Assembly (NCBI GenBank): GCA_963281255.1
Contig: OY725496.1
Coordinates: 1 to 64,000, forward strand
Origin: Aphrocallistes beatrix
Taxonomy: Eukaryota; Porifera; Hexactinellida; Sceptrulophora; Aphrocallistidae
Length of the DNA stretch: 64,000 nt
Reading direction: 5' to 3'
Under the pieces are notes generated by a model. It saw only the letters and a list, made by a program, of their open reading frames with translations, ran no database searches and was not told the DNA's origin. This document shows, in pieces, positions 46,715 to 60,700 of the stretch. Made by a program: the position numbers and the translations under genes. Numbering within the stretch: position 1 is the stretch's first letter; each line of letters begins with the position of its first letter.

Positions 46715-48640
46715 CACTCACAACCCTTAAAGCCCCCCCAACACCCCGTAGTCCCTCTGGAAGGTTCATAGGCAATCATGCTTGATTAGGTAAATTAACA
46801 CCCAGATTCACGTTCACAATATTTTAACTTTAGCTTCCTATCTTTCTCTGCCGTTACCACATATACACTGCTATATTATAATATTATTTACTGTTATTTT
46901 TGATTATTTCCTGAAGTCTTTTCTCAATCAAGTTATTGTTAAACGTGTTTCTTCTCAATACTCCTCTAGTAGACGATGTTGAAGGACTATTCTTACCTAC
47001 ATTTACTGTAGAAAACCTATAGATAGCATGCCTCCATGATACTCTGTTATGTGGCTGTGTTTAGATGTATTTTGGCTGATTTATTACTTGTTTGGTTTCT
47101 TTATTCATATTATTCAAGTACTGTGATTAAAGAACGCTAAGCTTTACTGAGTCACTTCTTTTCGGGACATTCAATTGCTGCATCGATTTTTTTCAGGTGC
47201 GATGCGATAACATTTTATAACATTTGGGGAGGCAATGCACGACTTTGGGGTATTTGGGCCCTCCCTAGCTCCCCCCAAAGATCCGCCTGTGATTTTTTAG
47301 CCTAATGTGATTAAGATTTCGCAAAATTATTGACCCGATTTTAAAAAGATTAGTATTTTATTTGCCATAACGGCCACCCAAAGGACTGCCAAAATGACAG
47401 TTATAAGTAATGGGTGGAAATTTTTTGCTGATCATTTAAATACCAGCTAGGATATGTTCTTGGATTTGTTGAATGTCTCGATCTATGTATTATACTATAA
47501 AATACTTTTAAATATACTCTCGTACTATGGGGTTTTAATTTGGAATATTGTAGAGATATTATCGAATAAGTTAGGATTTTGCGAAGAAATTTCTGCTAAA
47601 AGCGCTTGTTGTTAGCCAAAAATATTAATAATTGAATAACACATCTTATTAGCTACATTAAAAGGAGATTAGAATTTGGGTTTTTAAATTCCAAAAATTA
47701 TTAACTAAAATTAGTTCAAACAAAGGATGATGTCATCCTAAACTACTGATAACATCCTCTCGCTTGCTTCCCAACGAGATAACAATTTATTCTTAACAGC
47801 TCAGATGGCATTGTTGAAAAGAAACCGTTCTATCCAGCTAATTGAATACTATTGTTGCAGCTATTTCATCTTGAATTCTAGACATAATCTCAGTAATTAA
47901 GCCATTCATGATCTCAAATTGTCAGAATGGAATGCTTGAGCAATTACAGCACTGAAATGAATGGGTTCTGTGGAATTAAGTATTTCTAACTTAAATTTAG
48001 GTCTTTTTTGAACTTCTCTCGTATTCTTTACTAGAGATTGAAGATCTTTACAAAATCACTTAAACCATTTTTCAAGAAAAATTATTACGAAATTCTGTCA
48101 AAAATGCTTAATTAATTTCTAAAATCTTCAATAAATGACTTAAAATAACCTACCGTCTTCGTTAAATATATTGCTATGCACTATTTATAGATAGAATATG
48201 TGTAATAGGAAATATCTCGATAGAGAATTTCATGCCAATTTTATCAAATAAATGAGAAACGTAGATATCTATCAAGTAAGTTTTCATCGTAATACCTTGC
48301 TGATTATTCTACTCTGTTAATAACACTAATTAAGAAAGCAGATTGTGCAATGTGGTAGTTATTTCAGAATAATTTAAAGCCAACAAGTAGATGAGTAGAT
48401 GCAGACACATTAAATCGATTGTATAACATTGTCAACAAAGCTTTAAATTAGCCTTTACTATGTTGCAATTACGCCACTATGTTAATTTTCTAGTAGATTA
48501 GTCACATGCGATGAAATCAACAAAGTCAGCATTGCCCAACATACAATATTCAAACGATTCAGGAAAAGCAACCAAGACAACTTGCATCATTATTCCACTA
48601 AAATGATATATCTTAAATTAAACTCGGGTCAAATTACCCA
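46715..48640. other. Spacer: TENT5 3' UTR and upstream of the large plus-strand gene
   Basis: AT-rich. ATTAAA near 47126 may end the TENT5 transcript. A GC-rich patch at 47215-47295 (CCCTCCCTAGCTCCCCCCAA) looks like repeat debris. Otherwise nothing is recognised. Confidence 0.4.
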
Positions 48641-48650
48641 TATATATAGT
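48640..48650 (+). promoter_or_regulatory. Probable TATA box of the large module protein gene
   Basis: ATATATATAG about 80 bases before the signal-peptide ATG at 48728. Confidence 0.5.
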
Positions 48651-48727
48651 CCCTAAATATATGCAGTTAGAGTAGACAGATTAACTTGTATCAGTAGCCA
48701 AATGAAGTAGCTTTCAATTGATTCGAA

Positions 48728-51700
48728 ATGGCACGAAATATTCTATTTATATATCAAACATTATTGAGTCTGCTTTTAGCAGCGAAGGTAAGTAACATCA
48801 TCATCAATTACTTAGTAGAGCGATTGCGTCATCAAAAATTTAATAATCAGCTCTATTGAATCCTACTTCAATTATTACCTAATTAAACAAAATGCGTAAT
48901 AACTAACTATGAAGTACGCAATTGGAATCACGATGATCTCATTGTCATGAAATAGAAGATATTTTATCTGCTTAGATACTCGTTGCACTATAGGAATTTA
49001 TAAATTTTCTTTTTGACCTTAAAATGGTAGCAGACGAGAGAATTTCCAGATAGCATTTATTAGATCACGAAACTATTTCAGTGATCATCCTTAATTCAAA
49101 AACTGTATTATGATTCGAATAACATTCCAATCAGATAAACCTGGAAACACAAGTAATCTATAAGATAATAACCTCAAATAAGATAAAAGGTCAGACTGAT
49201 GTGGATATAACATTCCTTTGAAATTCAGCCTAGCAACATAAGGATTTGAGATATACAAATAATAATAGTATTACATTTTAGAGCACATCTATTGAAATCA
49301 ATGGTGACTTGGAGATAAATCTGAAAACATTCTTCTACAACTCCTCCTACCTTCCTGCCGCCTTCTCTTCATGCTGCATTCTCCATGCGCAATCCGGCAT
49401 GAATTGTAACAGTAACTGCGATATATTATTCCAATACTCATATTCGTATAATTTAAGTAACATTGCCTTATCATTCGTAATAACACCAGAAGGAGAATCG
49501 TATGCATTCGGAGTGAATGAAATGAACCTCGCAGATATTTCAGGAATTGTGAGTTTGTATTCGTTAGCACAGTTAAACAAAAGGATATCTTAAAAAAGCT
49601 ATATTTTACTTCTTAGGAACATAACTGATATTATAATGGAATATAAATCTTGTAGGATACAATATCTAATCTTGAAATAATGGCTTCCATTCGCTTAAAC
49701 TTGACTTCCGACGAACAACTACTGTCTTATCAAAACATGACTATACTAAGCGTGAATAAACTCAACACAATTAAAGTGACAAAGGAGAGAGATATAATGA
49801 TAGATAGTACAACAATAACAACTCTAGAATCACAATTAATCCTAACACACCGATTAGTATGTGCACAAAAGTATGGGGGAGACAGGTGTAGTACATGTGC
49901 CGCCCCAAACTTCACTGGAACACAATGTGATAGATGTCAGTATGGATACGTTGCAGAACCACCAGGAGGAAATTGCAATACATTAGGTAAGTAGCGAAAT
50001 GCTTGAGAAAAGAATCTGGGCATATTATAAAACCAATGTTGTCAACTTTCAGGAACTTTGTCCCTGGAACCACTGGGGACTTACAACGCCTCCCAGACCA
50101 CCAACTGGGTGTTGTGTCCCCCCAACGACAAAATCCTGACCACACCACCAACTGACAACATTTATTTCATTAATATACCTGTGTTATTGGTATGCATCGA
50201 TACGACTTAAGACATTTCCATACATTAGGTGTGTGTTATTGGGATAGATGGTGCGCTCCTGGAGACTGTAGCAGTGACTTCACCAGCTGCATATGTAGTG
50301 AAGGATTTAGCAACTCTCCATACTGCGATCACAGTAAGTTATAATTGAAATCGAAAAAGTTATTAACTATAAATATGTTTAAAAGCGCGGAATCTATTAT
50401 GCGCATAGACCTAAGTAAGACAAATATTTAAACTCATTGAATTCATATTCGCACGATTCGAAATTGTAACAGCAGCAATCAAGAAAATGCAAATTTACTC
50501 TCAACTCTTACAACTCGTTCTCTTACTCCTCTTCGTAAGCTACATCTTTTCAGGAACTGTGCTAGCTTTGGATTGCAACCTACCAATTTCTGATCCTGAT
50601 CTTAACGACAGATTTAATATATTTGATGATGCTCCTATTTGTTAATATTTGTTAGTCTTCAGCATAATCATAGGAGATGATCCCATTAATATCACTTAAA
50701 TCTCTTTGTAGAATTAACACTGATCAATTCTATTACATATTATCTCAATAAATCTTATGCATATGCAAGTGAAATTGACTCAGTTATTTGATTTAGAGTA
50801 GCAATCAAAACAGGGAATTAAACTGCATTTGAAAAACGCACACGAATATCCATGTAATTGTTGATTCTATAGCGCCTGTGTTAATATATCATGCAAATTT
50901 GTAGTCAACATCCCACCACAATTCATGAGTGCAAGAGCAAAACTAACTACGACCGACGGAAGTGAAATTGCACAACTTCCAGACTTCTTCAATAACTCCA
51001 ACCTTGCATACACTCGTTACAACACCACCAGTATAGCAGTGTTGGAATGGAGTGGCTTGTTCAATACAATGTATGCATTTGTTAATGGAACAGAACCGAT
51101 GCAACAGAACCGAACACACTTTGACGTCATCCACGATGGTAGTGCGTATGGGATTGTAGATCAGTATTATGTTGTAGAGATGAGAAATAGTGCAGGTAAA
51201 TCATAGTGATGATTATAAGAAGAAGAAGAATAATAATAATGAATTTTAATCGGTTATTCATATGACATAGGAAATCTAATAACGGGGTTCAACAGTACAA
51301 GTTTCGGTAACTCAGATAACAGATCAGTAGAGTGCCGTGTGGGGAACACGTTGTACTTTGCTAACAGTAGTTTCCCCGCTCAAAGTATTTACAGTTGTGC
51401 GATGAAAGGTGTGACAATGTTAACAGTTGTCCCAAAGAATAAATACAGGTAAGAATATCGAGAAATTAATGATTTTAACCGAGAAAATTATCTATAAATA
51501 TATGTTTAGAATCTCCATACAAGTATACCTGACATCAGGTGGATATATCAACTTAAAACGAGTTTTTATGAGTGAGTTTGTGTTTTATGAATAATTTATC
51601 TGAGAATAACGGTAAATTTGATGAGAAATATTCACCGTTATGAGACTTCGAATGGGTAATGATATTCTATAATTTTCCCATTAGATCAAACATCCGAGGA

Positions 51701-54700
51701 AAGACATGTTGAATTCGTCAGTCTCCCAGATGCTACCATGTCATTCCGAGGTAAGAGTTTGGGCTAAAACCAGTATTTCTTATAATTTACATCTCCCTTT
51801 TGCTAGGTGATATCGAATTTGATTTTGAACCACCTTTCAATTGTTACTACAAAAGTCACAATGCTCCGAATTGCAGTATTTTAACCACGAATCCATTAGT
51901 AACTACGAGTACACGAACAATAACATTATCTTGGTCTGGTTATGAAGATGATGCATCTGGATTAGGTTCATATAAGATACAAGTTTTCGAACTAACTGCT
52001 GCCAATTCGAGCATTTTGAGTGAGGGAAATAATCCGATAAGCAACTTGACCACAGAACTCAATGCTACAGCAATGAAAACGCAATTAACACTACCTAATG
52101 ATGGGATATTTTCATTCATTATGGAGGTTGAGGATGTTCTAGGTAATCCAAGATATGTTAGAAGGATCGTTTTGACAGATCTATCGTCAACTCTCAACAT
52201 CGATGTATCAAATCCCATGGGTATTCCAACCTCTGTAACAGTTAATGATATCAATTGGCAGACAAATCTCGATCAAATTGTAACACTTAATTGGACTGGA
52301 CACTTTTACAACACAAATTTACGCTCCCAGCCATGGCTTTATCCAATTGATAACTACACTATGGGCACCTATCGTGTTGATCCAGATTATGACCAAATTA
52401 ACGGTTATCTGAACATCCATGGTGTGAATAATATTGATGGTGTGGTAAGGTTCTGGTATTACAATATAACAACGAATAGCAGTGGTGTTAATGCAACAAA
52501 AGCTCCGAACTGTGCATATTCAAATGATACAGCATGGACGTATTTCACAAATTTTCCAAACCAAATGGTCTCGTTGGACTTCAACAGATACGATGGTGAA
52601 CAGATTTATTTTTGGGTATTAGCAGAAGATTATTACAACAAGACAGTGTGCGATAGCATTTCAGTCAGATTCGATTCGACTCCGCCAGTAATCAATATCA
52701 TTGGAATAAAATATTTAGACCAAAATATGAGAGTTATACACAATGTAGTTGATCTGGAAGAAGTTGATGTTGAGTTCACAGTTTCAGACCGACATAGTGG
52801 GCTTATGGAGTTATATTGGGAATTAGGTACAACTGGAGATTCGAGAGATATTGGAACGAGCCATATCATAATAGAGGTATTTACTGAAAACATATAAAAG
52901 TGCTTAACTTTATTAGAAATCATTCAATATTTCCATTAGACTTGCAAACTTCAAGATACAAACTGTGTATGTACGCCTAAAGATGAGTGCTTTACTTCTT
53001 TCTATACTCTGGACTTCACACGAGCACTTCTGAACGATAGTTTGATACAACACTATCAGGATATATACCTTAAAATTACTGCTACGAATAATGCAGGGCT
53101 TACGAACTCTAAAATTTTCTATTTCTTCATCGATACAACACCTCCAACTACAGGTAGCCTTTAATCATAAATGTTTAAATTAAATCCAATTGTACTTAAT
53201 TTGGATCTATTCGGCTAGGTGTTGTCATAGACAATGTAGCAGGGGAAAAAGACAGAGATTTTTCATCTACAAAAGAATTATCTTTCTATTGGGAAGGTTT
53301 TAATGATGCAGAGAGTTATATAGACTTCTACCAATATGCTTGCACAACCAGATGTCTCAAAGGAAGTGAGTTCGCGTATCCTATCACTGGTGCACATCCG
53401 TTGGTAGGTTTGCATTAAAAAAAGTCTGACTAAATTTTATAAAAATTTAAACTCCACCTTTATCTCACAGGTATTCTCAACTGACGTTAGGACTGCGAGT
53501 TGCATACAGGTTTTTCCACGTCGAATTTATATGACAGTCGTAGCCTTCAATTATGCACTCTTACATTCAGACCCTGCATGCTCAGATGGCATTGTTTACG
53601 ACAACACCCCTCCATTAGTGGGAAATATCAGCATTGCTAATGTTACGTATATCCCTGGTCTCGTTAAAGATAACGACACAGATCAACTTTGGGTCATCAA
53701 TTCAAATGGTCATAGGTTTCGAGTGGATCATAACGTTGAAGATGCTTTATGTGTTGCTAGGGCATTAGCTGTTGATTTAGAATTATATCCGATCAGCAAA
53801 ACTGACACTTCAATATCCATTTCTGAAGCTTGTAGAATTTATCCTCGATTCTCTAATGCAGCCTATCAAACAGTTGCAAATTTTATCAGTGTAAGATGGA
53901 GCGGTTTTGATCTGGAAAGTGGAATTCGTGATTACAAAATTGGCCTCTCTTCTACAGAATCTAATATAGATTCCCCGAATTTGGTTTCTCTCGATAATAC
54001 CCATCTTTCAACTCAGTTCACATCTTATCCAGAGAGCCTCTCAAATTTGCAAGTATTTTATGTTGTTATCCATGGTCAAAATCGTGCTAATGAGACCACC
54101 CAGATAAAATCACTGAAAATACAAATAACGGTTTCAAGACCAAAGATAAGAGGAAATCTCTATGCAATCAGAAATGACACATTTTCTACATTAAAATGGC
54201 AAACAAGTGAAATATTTAGTGATATAAATATCCCAGAGAATTCACTTACATATGAAATAGCAGTTGGTAAGCTTATATTATTAAATACTGCATAAATGCG
54301 CATACCTGGAATTTTGTTTTATTGACATTTTTGTCAAATGTATCAATTGTACCCCCATAGGTTACAATAATACCACATTGACTATTTCAGTTAACATCCC
54401 ATATTGCCATTATTAGCACAATCTACTCAATTTAACACCATTGATCGCAATAATACTCAGTATATACGGTACACCCCTAATTTATCTGTGATTTTTAATA
54501 TATATGGGTTGCACATATATTTTCTCCATTCATGATGATACTAGTTACAATAAATTACTTTTTAGCAGCAGGGTTGCAATAATTGCATCCATGTTGTTAA
54601 ATATATCCACAACAAAGTCGCTAGCAAAATAGGTTGCATAATATCGTCTAGCATTCCATGTTGCTATTATTAACACTATTTACTTACATTAGCAACATAG

Positions 54701-57700
54701 ATTGCAATAATAACTCAGCATCCTTTATTGCTATTTCATCATAGATTTTTTAGAAATTTATATGGGCTGCACATATCTTTTCTGAATTCTACGGTGTACT
54801 TGTTATAATAAATTATTTTTTAGCAGCAAGGTTGCAATAACTCAGCATCCATGTTGTTAAATATATTCATAACAAGTCGCAAGCAAAATAGATTGCATAA
54901 TACCATCTAGCATTCCATATTGCTATTACTACACGATTTACTTACATTAGCAACATAGATCGCAATAATAACTCAGCATCCTTTATTGCTATTTCATCAT
55001 AGATTTTTTAGAAATTTATATGGGCTGCACATATCTTTTCTGAATTCTACGGTGTACTTGTTATAATAAATTATTTTTTAGCAGCAAGGTTGCAATAACT
55101 CAGCATCCATGTTGTTAAATATATTCATAACAAGTCGCAAGCAAAATAGATTGCATAATACAATTTAGCATCCCATATTGCTAATGTTAGCACAATTTAC
55201 TATGTAACTTTAGCACCATGGCTGCAATAATAATTCAGCATCCCTTATTGCTGATTATTTTCAGCAGTCATACCTATAACCTAGATTGCATTAAATGATT
55301 TTTCCTATCCAGTTGTCTGTACTTTCACACCTCACATTTCTGAGATTAATGCTTCCGTGTATAGGTTCTTCTGACGATAGGAGCAATCTTATCCCTTTCT
55401 ACAAAATATCACCTAAAACATGCTCAAACAATACATTTTCTTGCATATCTTTCTCACTTTCTAAAATTAATGACAGGATCCATTCAAGCTTCCAATATTA
55501 TACATTATTGCGAGTAAGCAACCTTTTTGGAAACAGCATTACAGCTTCAAGCAATGTATTAATGTTATCATTCGACTTGCCAACAAAGGGGATAATTGTT
55601 GAAATAAATCAACCTACTACATCTGAATTTTACTGTAGGCAAACCATGGATATAGACCATCAAATTAATAACAATTGTATAGCAGTGTGTTGGCTTGGAT
55701 TTGTTCATCAATTCGAACAGATTACATATCGAGTTGGTTTGGGAACAAGTATATATCTTGATAACGTAGTGAATTATACCTCTGTTGGGAGTAATACTAG
55801 TTTTATCTTTCAAAATCTTGCTTTGTCTGATTTTCAAAAATATTTTGCAACTGTTATCGCAGAAAATTCAAATGGTGAAGTAAACCAGACATCAGATGGT
55901 CTTTACATAATTTCTCCACAAGCTTCATACACAAATGCAAACGCATACGTTGGATATCCACAGGTTTCAAAAGATAACAGCACACTATATTATCAATTAT
56001 CAAGTTCCTCCTTCTTGATTGAATGGGAGTTCGATAGTGATGCAAGAGATTTTATATCATACTATCAGTTTTCGTTGCTGAATTGCTCCACTCCTACAAG
56101 AAATAATTGTAACACAGTCGTAAATAAAGTAAATGCGGGTAAGTTTCTTATAAAAATTACGTAGTTATTTACTTTACAAGAATTAACGGTTTTCAAATAG
56201 GTACAAGTACATATGGACATTTAACCAAATTAAAACTCATCTCTGGTCGGTATTACTTCGCCTGTGTAGAGGCTTGCCATGCTGTGGATTGTTTCAACCC
56301 AATCTATAGCATTCCTGTAATCATTATCAATAAACCTCCTATAAATGGATCCATCATGACTGAGTATATTCAAGATGCAAATAACCAAAATAGCAGAATA
56401 TTTACAAGATGGACAGGGTTTAATGAGGTCACTGGAGAAGTGAGAGGTCACTGGAGAAGTGAGATACAATATTATGAGTGGAGTTATGGCACCGGAAAAG
56501 ATGGAATTGACTTACATGTACCATGGATTGCAATAAATAAAACCAACAACAATGTTAGTTGCAAATTCATAATTTACATTCATTTTTAAAGAAAAATAGT
56601 TTTACATACTTTACTTGAAACATAGGGAAGCTACGAGTATTCGCACAATTTGGGCCAAGAAGAATTAAGTACATTCAAAAGCTACTTCATATCAGTCCAA
56701 GCCTATGGAAAAACAGGTTTACGTACTGTGATTTCAACACCTCTAAAAGTCAGAGATGAATCTAGTGAACGCCGTGTCTATGATGTTGTGCAGGAAAATA
56801 AGCTTGAGCTCGGCAGGAGCACACCTTGGATTCAAGGTGATAGAGATTATACGCCATATAATGATAGACTGCAAGCTGTGTGGCCAACATATCCGAATGA
56901 ATATTTCTTTGTAAGGTAAGCACTTAAAACGCCATTAGCCCATGATAACGACATGTACTTCTCAATGAAGGAATAACCATGAAACATGCAATGATACTAT
57001 TGAAATATTTAGTGTGACTACAGAACCAACTTTCGATGAATGTGACTCTACATCTCTCTATTGCAACATTACTTCCAATGTCTACATCACGATAGCAGGT
57101 CTAACTTTATCTGAAGGCACTCAATACTTTATCTGTATCCGTGGTGCAAGTAAAAACAATGCTGCATTCGGGGAAAGTGTGATGCTGAATTGTAGTGATG
57201 GGATCATAATTGACACTAATGCCCCCACTGGTGGGACAGTGACGATCGGCCATACAAATACTGCGACAGTTGGTTATCAGAGTGATAATGATGTGCTAGT
57301 CCTGAACTGGCTAGGATTTGCGGATGTAGAACAAGTTAGTGTGATCAACAGAATAGGAATAGAAGATTACAAATGTGGACTTGGTAGGTTTAAATATAGG
57401 AAGCGGGGCCGGACTTTGAGAATCTATGGGCGATTTGGTAGGTTCCAGGAGAGCGGGGGGGGGGGGTCAGCCCTAAATTTTGTATTGCGTCTTTGGGCAA
57501 TTTTGAATCCAGGAGAGACTCGAACTCCCAGCCCTCTCGGATACAGCACCTTTAAATATCGGGATGTAACACAAAATAATACTTGTACTAATAAAATTAA
57601 TATTCACTGATATATTTAGGGACTTCTTTGGGGATCGATGATGTGATTGGATTTAAAAGTGTTGGCTTTAATGAGAATTGCACTTTCCTGGATTTGAACC

Positions 57701-60700
57701 TTAATACTTCACTGGTCTACTATGGAACAGTGATAGGTAAGTATCTTTATTAAATATTTCAAACGATATGTTGTTTATAAAAATATTTTTTAAAGCAATT
57801 GACCATCTTGGAAGACAAACAAATCGCACATCTCTTCCAATCACCATCGACCAAACTCCACCAACATCTGGCTCGATTTACATTGGCTCTCTCAATCTCT
57901 CACCAAACTCACCCCTGACCTTGCAGTCTACAGATATACGGGTACATTGGGTAGGAATAGTGGATGAAGGAAGCGGAGTGGCTAGTTATCAATGGGGTGT
58001 TGGTTCAAGACCCTATTTTACCGATATTAGATCCTTCCTCACCACAACAACCACAAACATTCAGAATATAGGAGTAGACCACCTCATAGATGGCACTACA
58101 ATATTCGTCACCATTAAGGTATCTTTCAAAGGGGAAAAACACTGTTGTTGAAAAGCGCAAATGATTGTATTAATCTTACTAGGCAACAAATAACGCAGGC
58201 TTATATAGCCTAGCATCATCACACCCAATCACTATCGACAGAACTCCACCAATTGCCTCTGATGTATTCGACGGTATAGCAACCCAAGGATCGATAGACA
58301 TCGATTATCAAACTAACTTGACAACTATTCAAGCATATTGGAATGCATTCACTGATCCACACTCGCTGTATATCATCTACCAATTTGGAATAGGGACATG
58401 CTCTAGCTGTACGAATACTATGCCATTCACAAATATTGGCACTAAAACAGGTGCTTTGTGCTATTAAATTATTCTATCATTAAAACCACTTTTATAACAC
58501 TTGCATTATTAGCTGCCAGTTCATCCGTATTGGAACTGAGGAGGAATGTGATATATTTTGTCACAGTCAATGGTTGCAACCAAGCCAATCTCTGCACACA
58601 ATCAGTTTCAGATGGTCTCCAGGTGGACAACACTCTGCCTAAGGCTGGAGTTGTATGGGATGGAATCGAGGGAGAAGATATAGATTTTCAAGGGCAACGG
58701 TAAGACTTAAATTTCATAATTAACTACAGTCAAACCTTTATATAGTACTATTGCAAACTTTCGAGACCCGAGTTTTTGCCCAGTATATCTAGGTGTTCAT
58801 TAACCAGAGGTCTTTTTAATTGAGTTACAGTGACCTCCGATAGTGAACATCTCGATATAGTGAACACTTTATTTTGAACACAACCTATATACAGTCGATT
58901 TTCTGTTAATAGGGTTCTCTGCTTAATCGGGGCAAAATGTTATCTGACCGATGTGACCCAAATAAGCGGAGTCGACTGTATTTAGTTTTAAGTGATGCTC
59001 CTTTTACTATCAACTTTTTAGGTACGTAATTTCGGGTCGTTGGTTTGGATTCCATGATGCAGAATCCGGCATCAGTCATTACGAATGGTGTATCGGGACA
59101 ATTCAAGGAATCTGCAATCTAAATTCTTTCGAGTCCTTACACGATTCCACCTTCTTGTATCGAACATACGATCAAGCGAATTCTGTGCTACCTTATAATG
59201 GCACAAAGATATTCTTGATGATACGGGCTTGGAATCATGTTGGATTGGATGTGACATCTTCTTCAGATGGATTCATTATAGATACGTCACCACCTTCTTT
59301 CACTAAAACTCCAAAAATTGATATCAGCATAGGGTCCTTCTATCCTGGATACCAGATAGCTAGGAACTACCTCAAGGTGAAATGGGAATCTTTTGACCCG
59401 AATACGGTCATATCTTCACACCTAATAACAGTCTACAACAGAGATGACCTGCAAGAGATTACAAGTTCTTTTCAAGGAGGAAGTGAGACCTCTGTTGTAT
59501 TTACAAATTTAGATCTACACGATGGGATTGAATACTTTGCTGTAGTGCTGGTATGCAATCTTATAAATCTATGTACATCCAAAGAATCCGATGGAGTAAT
59601 TCTGGATAGTACACCACCCATATTAGGTAGTTTCGCTTTTGACCACCCAGAATTCATCCTGAATATCAACCAAACGCGAAATGTAACACAAATGAGATGG
59701 GAGAATTACGAGAACAAATCATCAGTACGTTTATCATGGACGGGATTCTATGACTTGCACAGTTGGATAAGAGCCTACCATCTTACAGTGGGCAGAGAGT
59801 TCTACGGTTGGGATTTGACAAGCGAATCTGTAGTGATGCTAACACCAAACTTAAATCCAACAAATGATGTAGAGGTAGGCTAGTAAAGTATGATAAATTC
59901 TCAGCCACAAATTACCAACCCGTCACTGATAATAAAGTGGAGTTCGCCTATTAGCAGCTCACCTATTTGCAACATTGCTCTATTACCAACCAATTTTTTT
60001 AGTTTCAAATATAGATTTAATTCTGTTCCATTATTAGCAACTTCGCGTATCAGCAACCTTTTCGTGAACAAAACCTGAGTTGCTAATAAGAAAATTTCAC
60101 TGTAATCATAAAGTCTTTCTAAGAAAACTTTCCGAAATTTATAATAACTAATATTTATGGTAGGTCCACAACATTTCTCTATCTGGAACACTTAACGGTT
60201 CGAATGAAGTAATCTACATCACACTTTGGGCAGAAAACAAAGCTGGTCTCTACAGTCTATTTCTACATCAAGTTTTCACCGTAGAAATCCCTAATATTCA
60301 AACCCCACAGCTACAATCTGGAGTTCTTAAACTCCAACGATACAATTGTGAAGTGCTTACATGTGATCATCAATGTGCATGTGCAAGTCCTGGAGCTAGT
60401 TGCTCTCGAAGTGGAGCCTGCAACTGTCAGACAAATGTTACTTCCTCGCCTGTCAAATTGAATGACGTTATTCAATTAAATCGAAATGATAGTAGTGAAG
60501 ATACTCACTTCACACCTTTTAATTCATTCTTATCCTTGCAATGGAGCGCTAATCAACCTCGAGATTATCTCTTCTACCAAGTTTCGATAGCATTAAAAGG
60601 TAATGATAGTAAATTATTGATAAATTAAATCAGTAGTCGCTGATATCAAGAAAGATAGGAGATAGACATTAATTAAATTAACAAACTCCGATTTCCTCAA

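Noticed and set aside
57500-57540. tRNA gene suggested by a GTTCGAGTC-like motif
   Set aside because: No cloverleaf or acceptor stem could be folded around it; better explained as a dispersed repeat.
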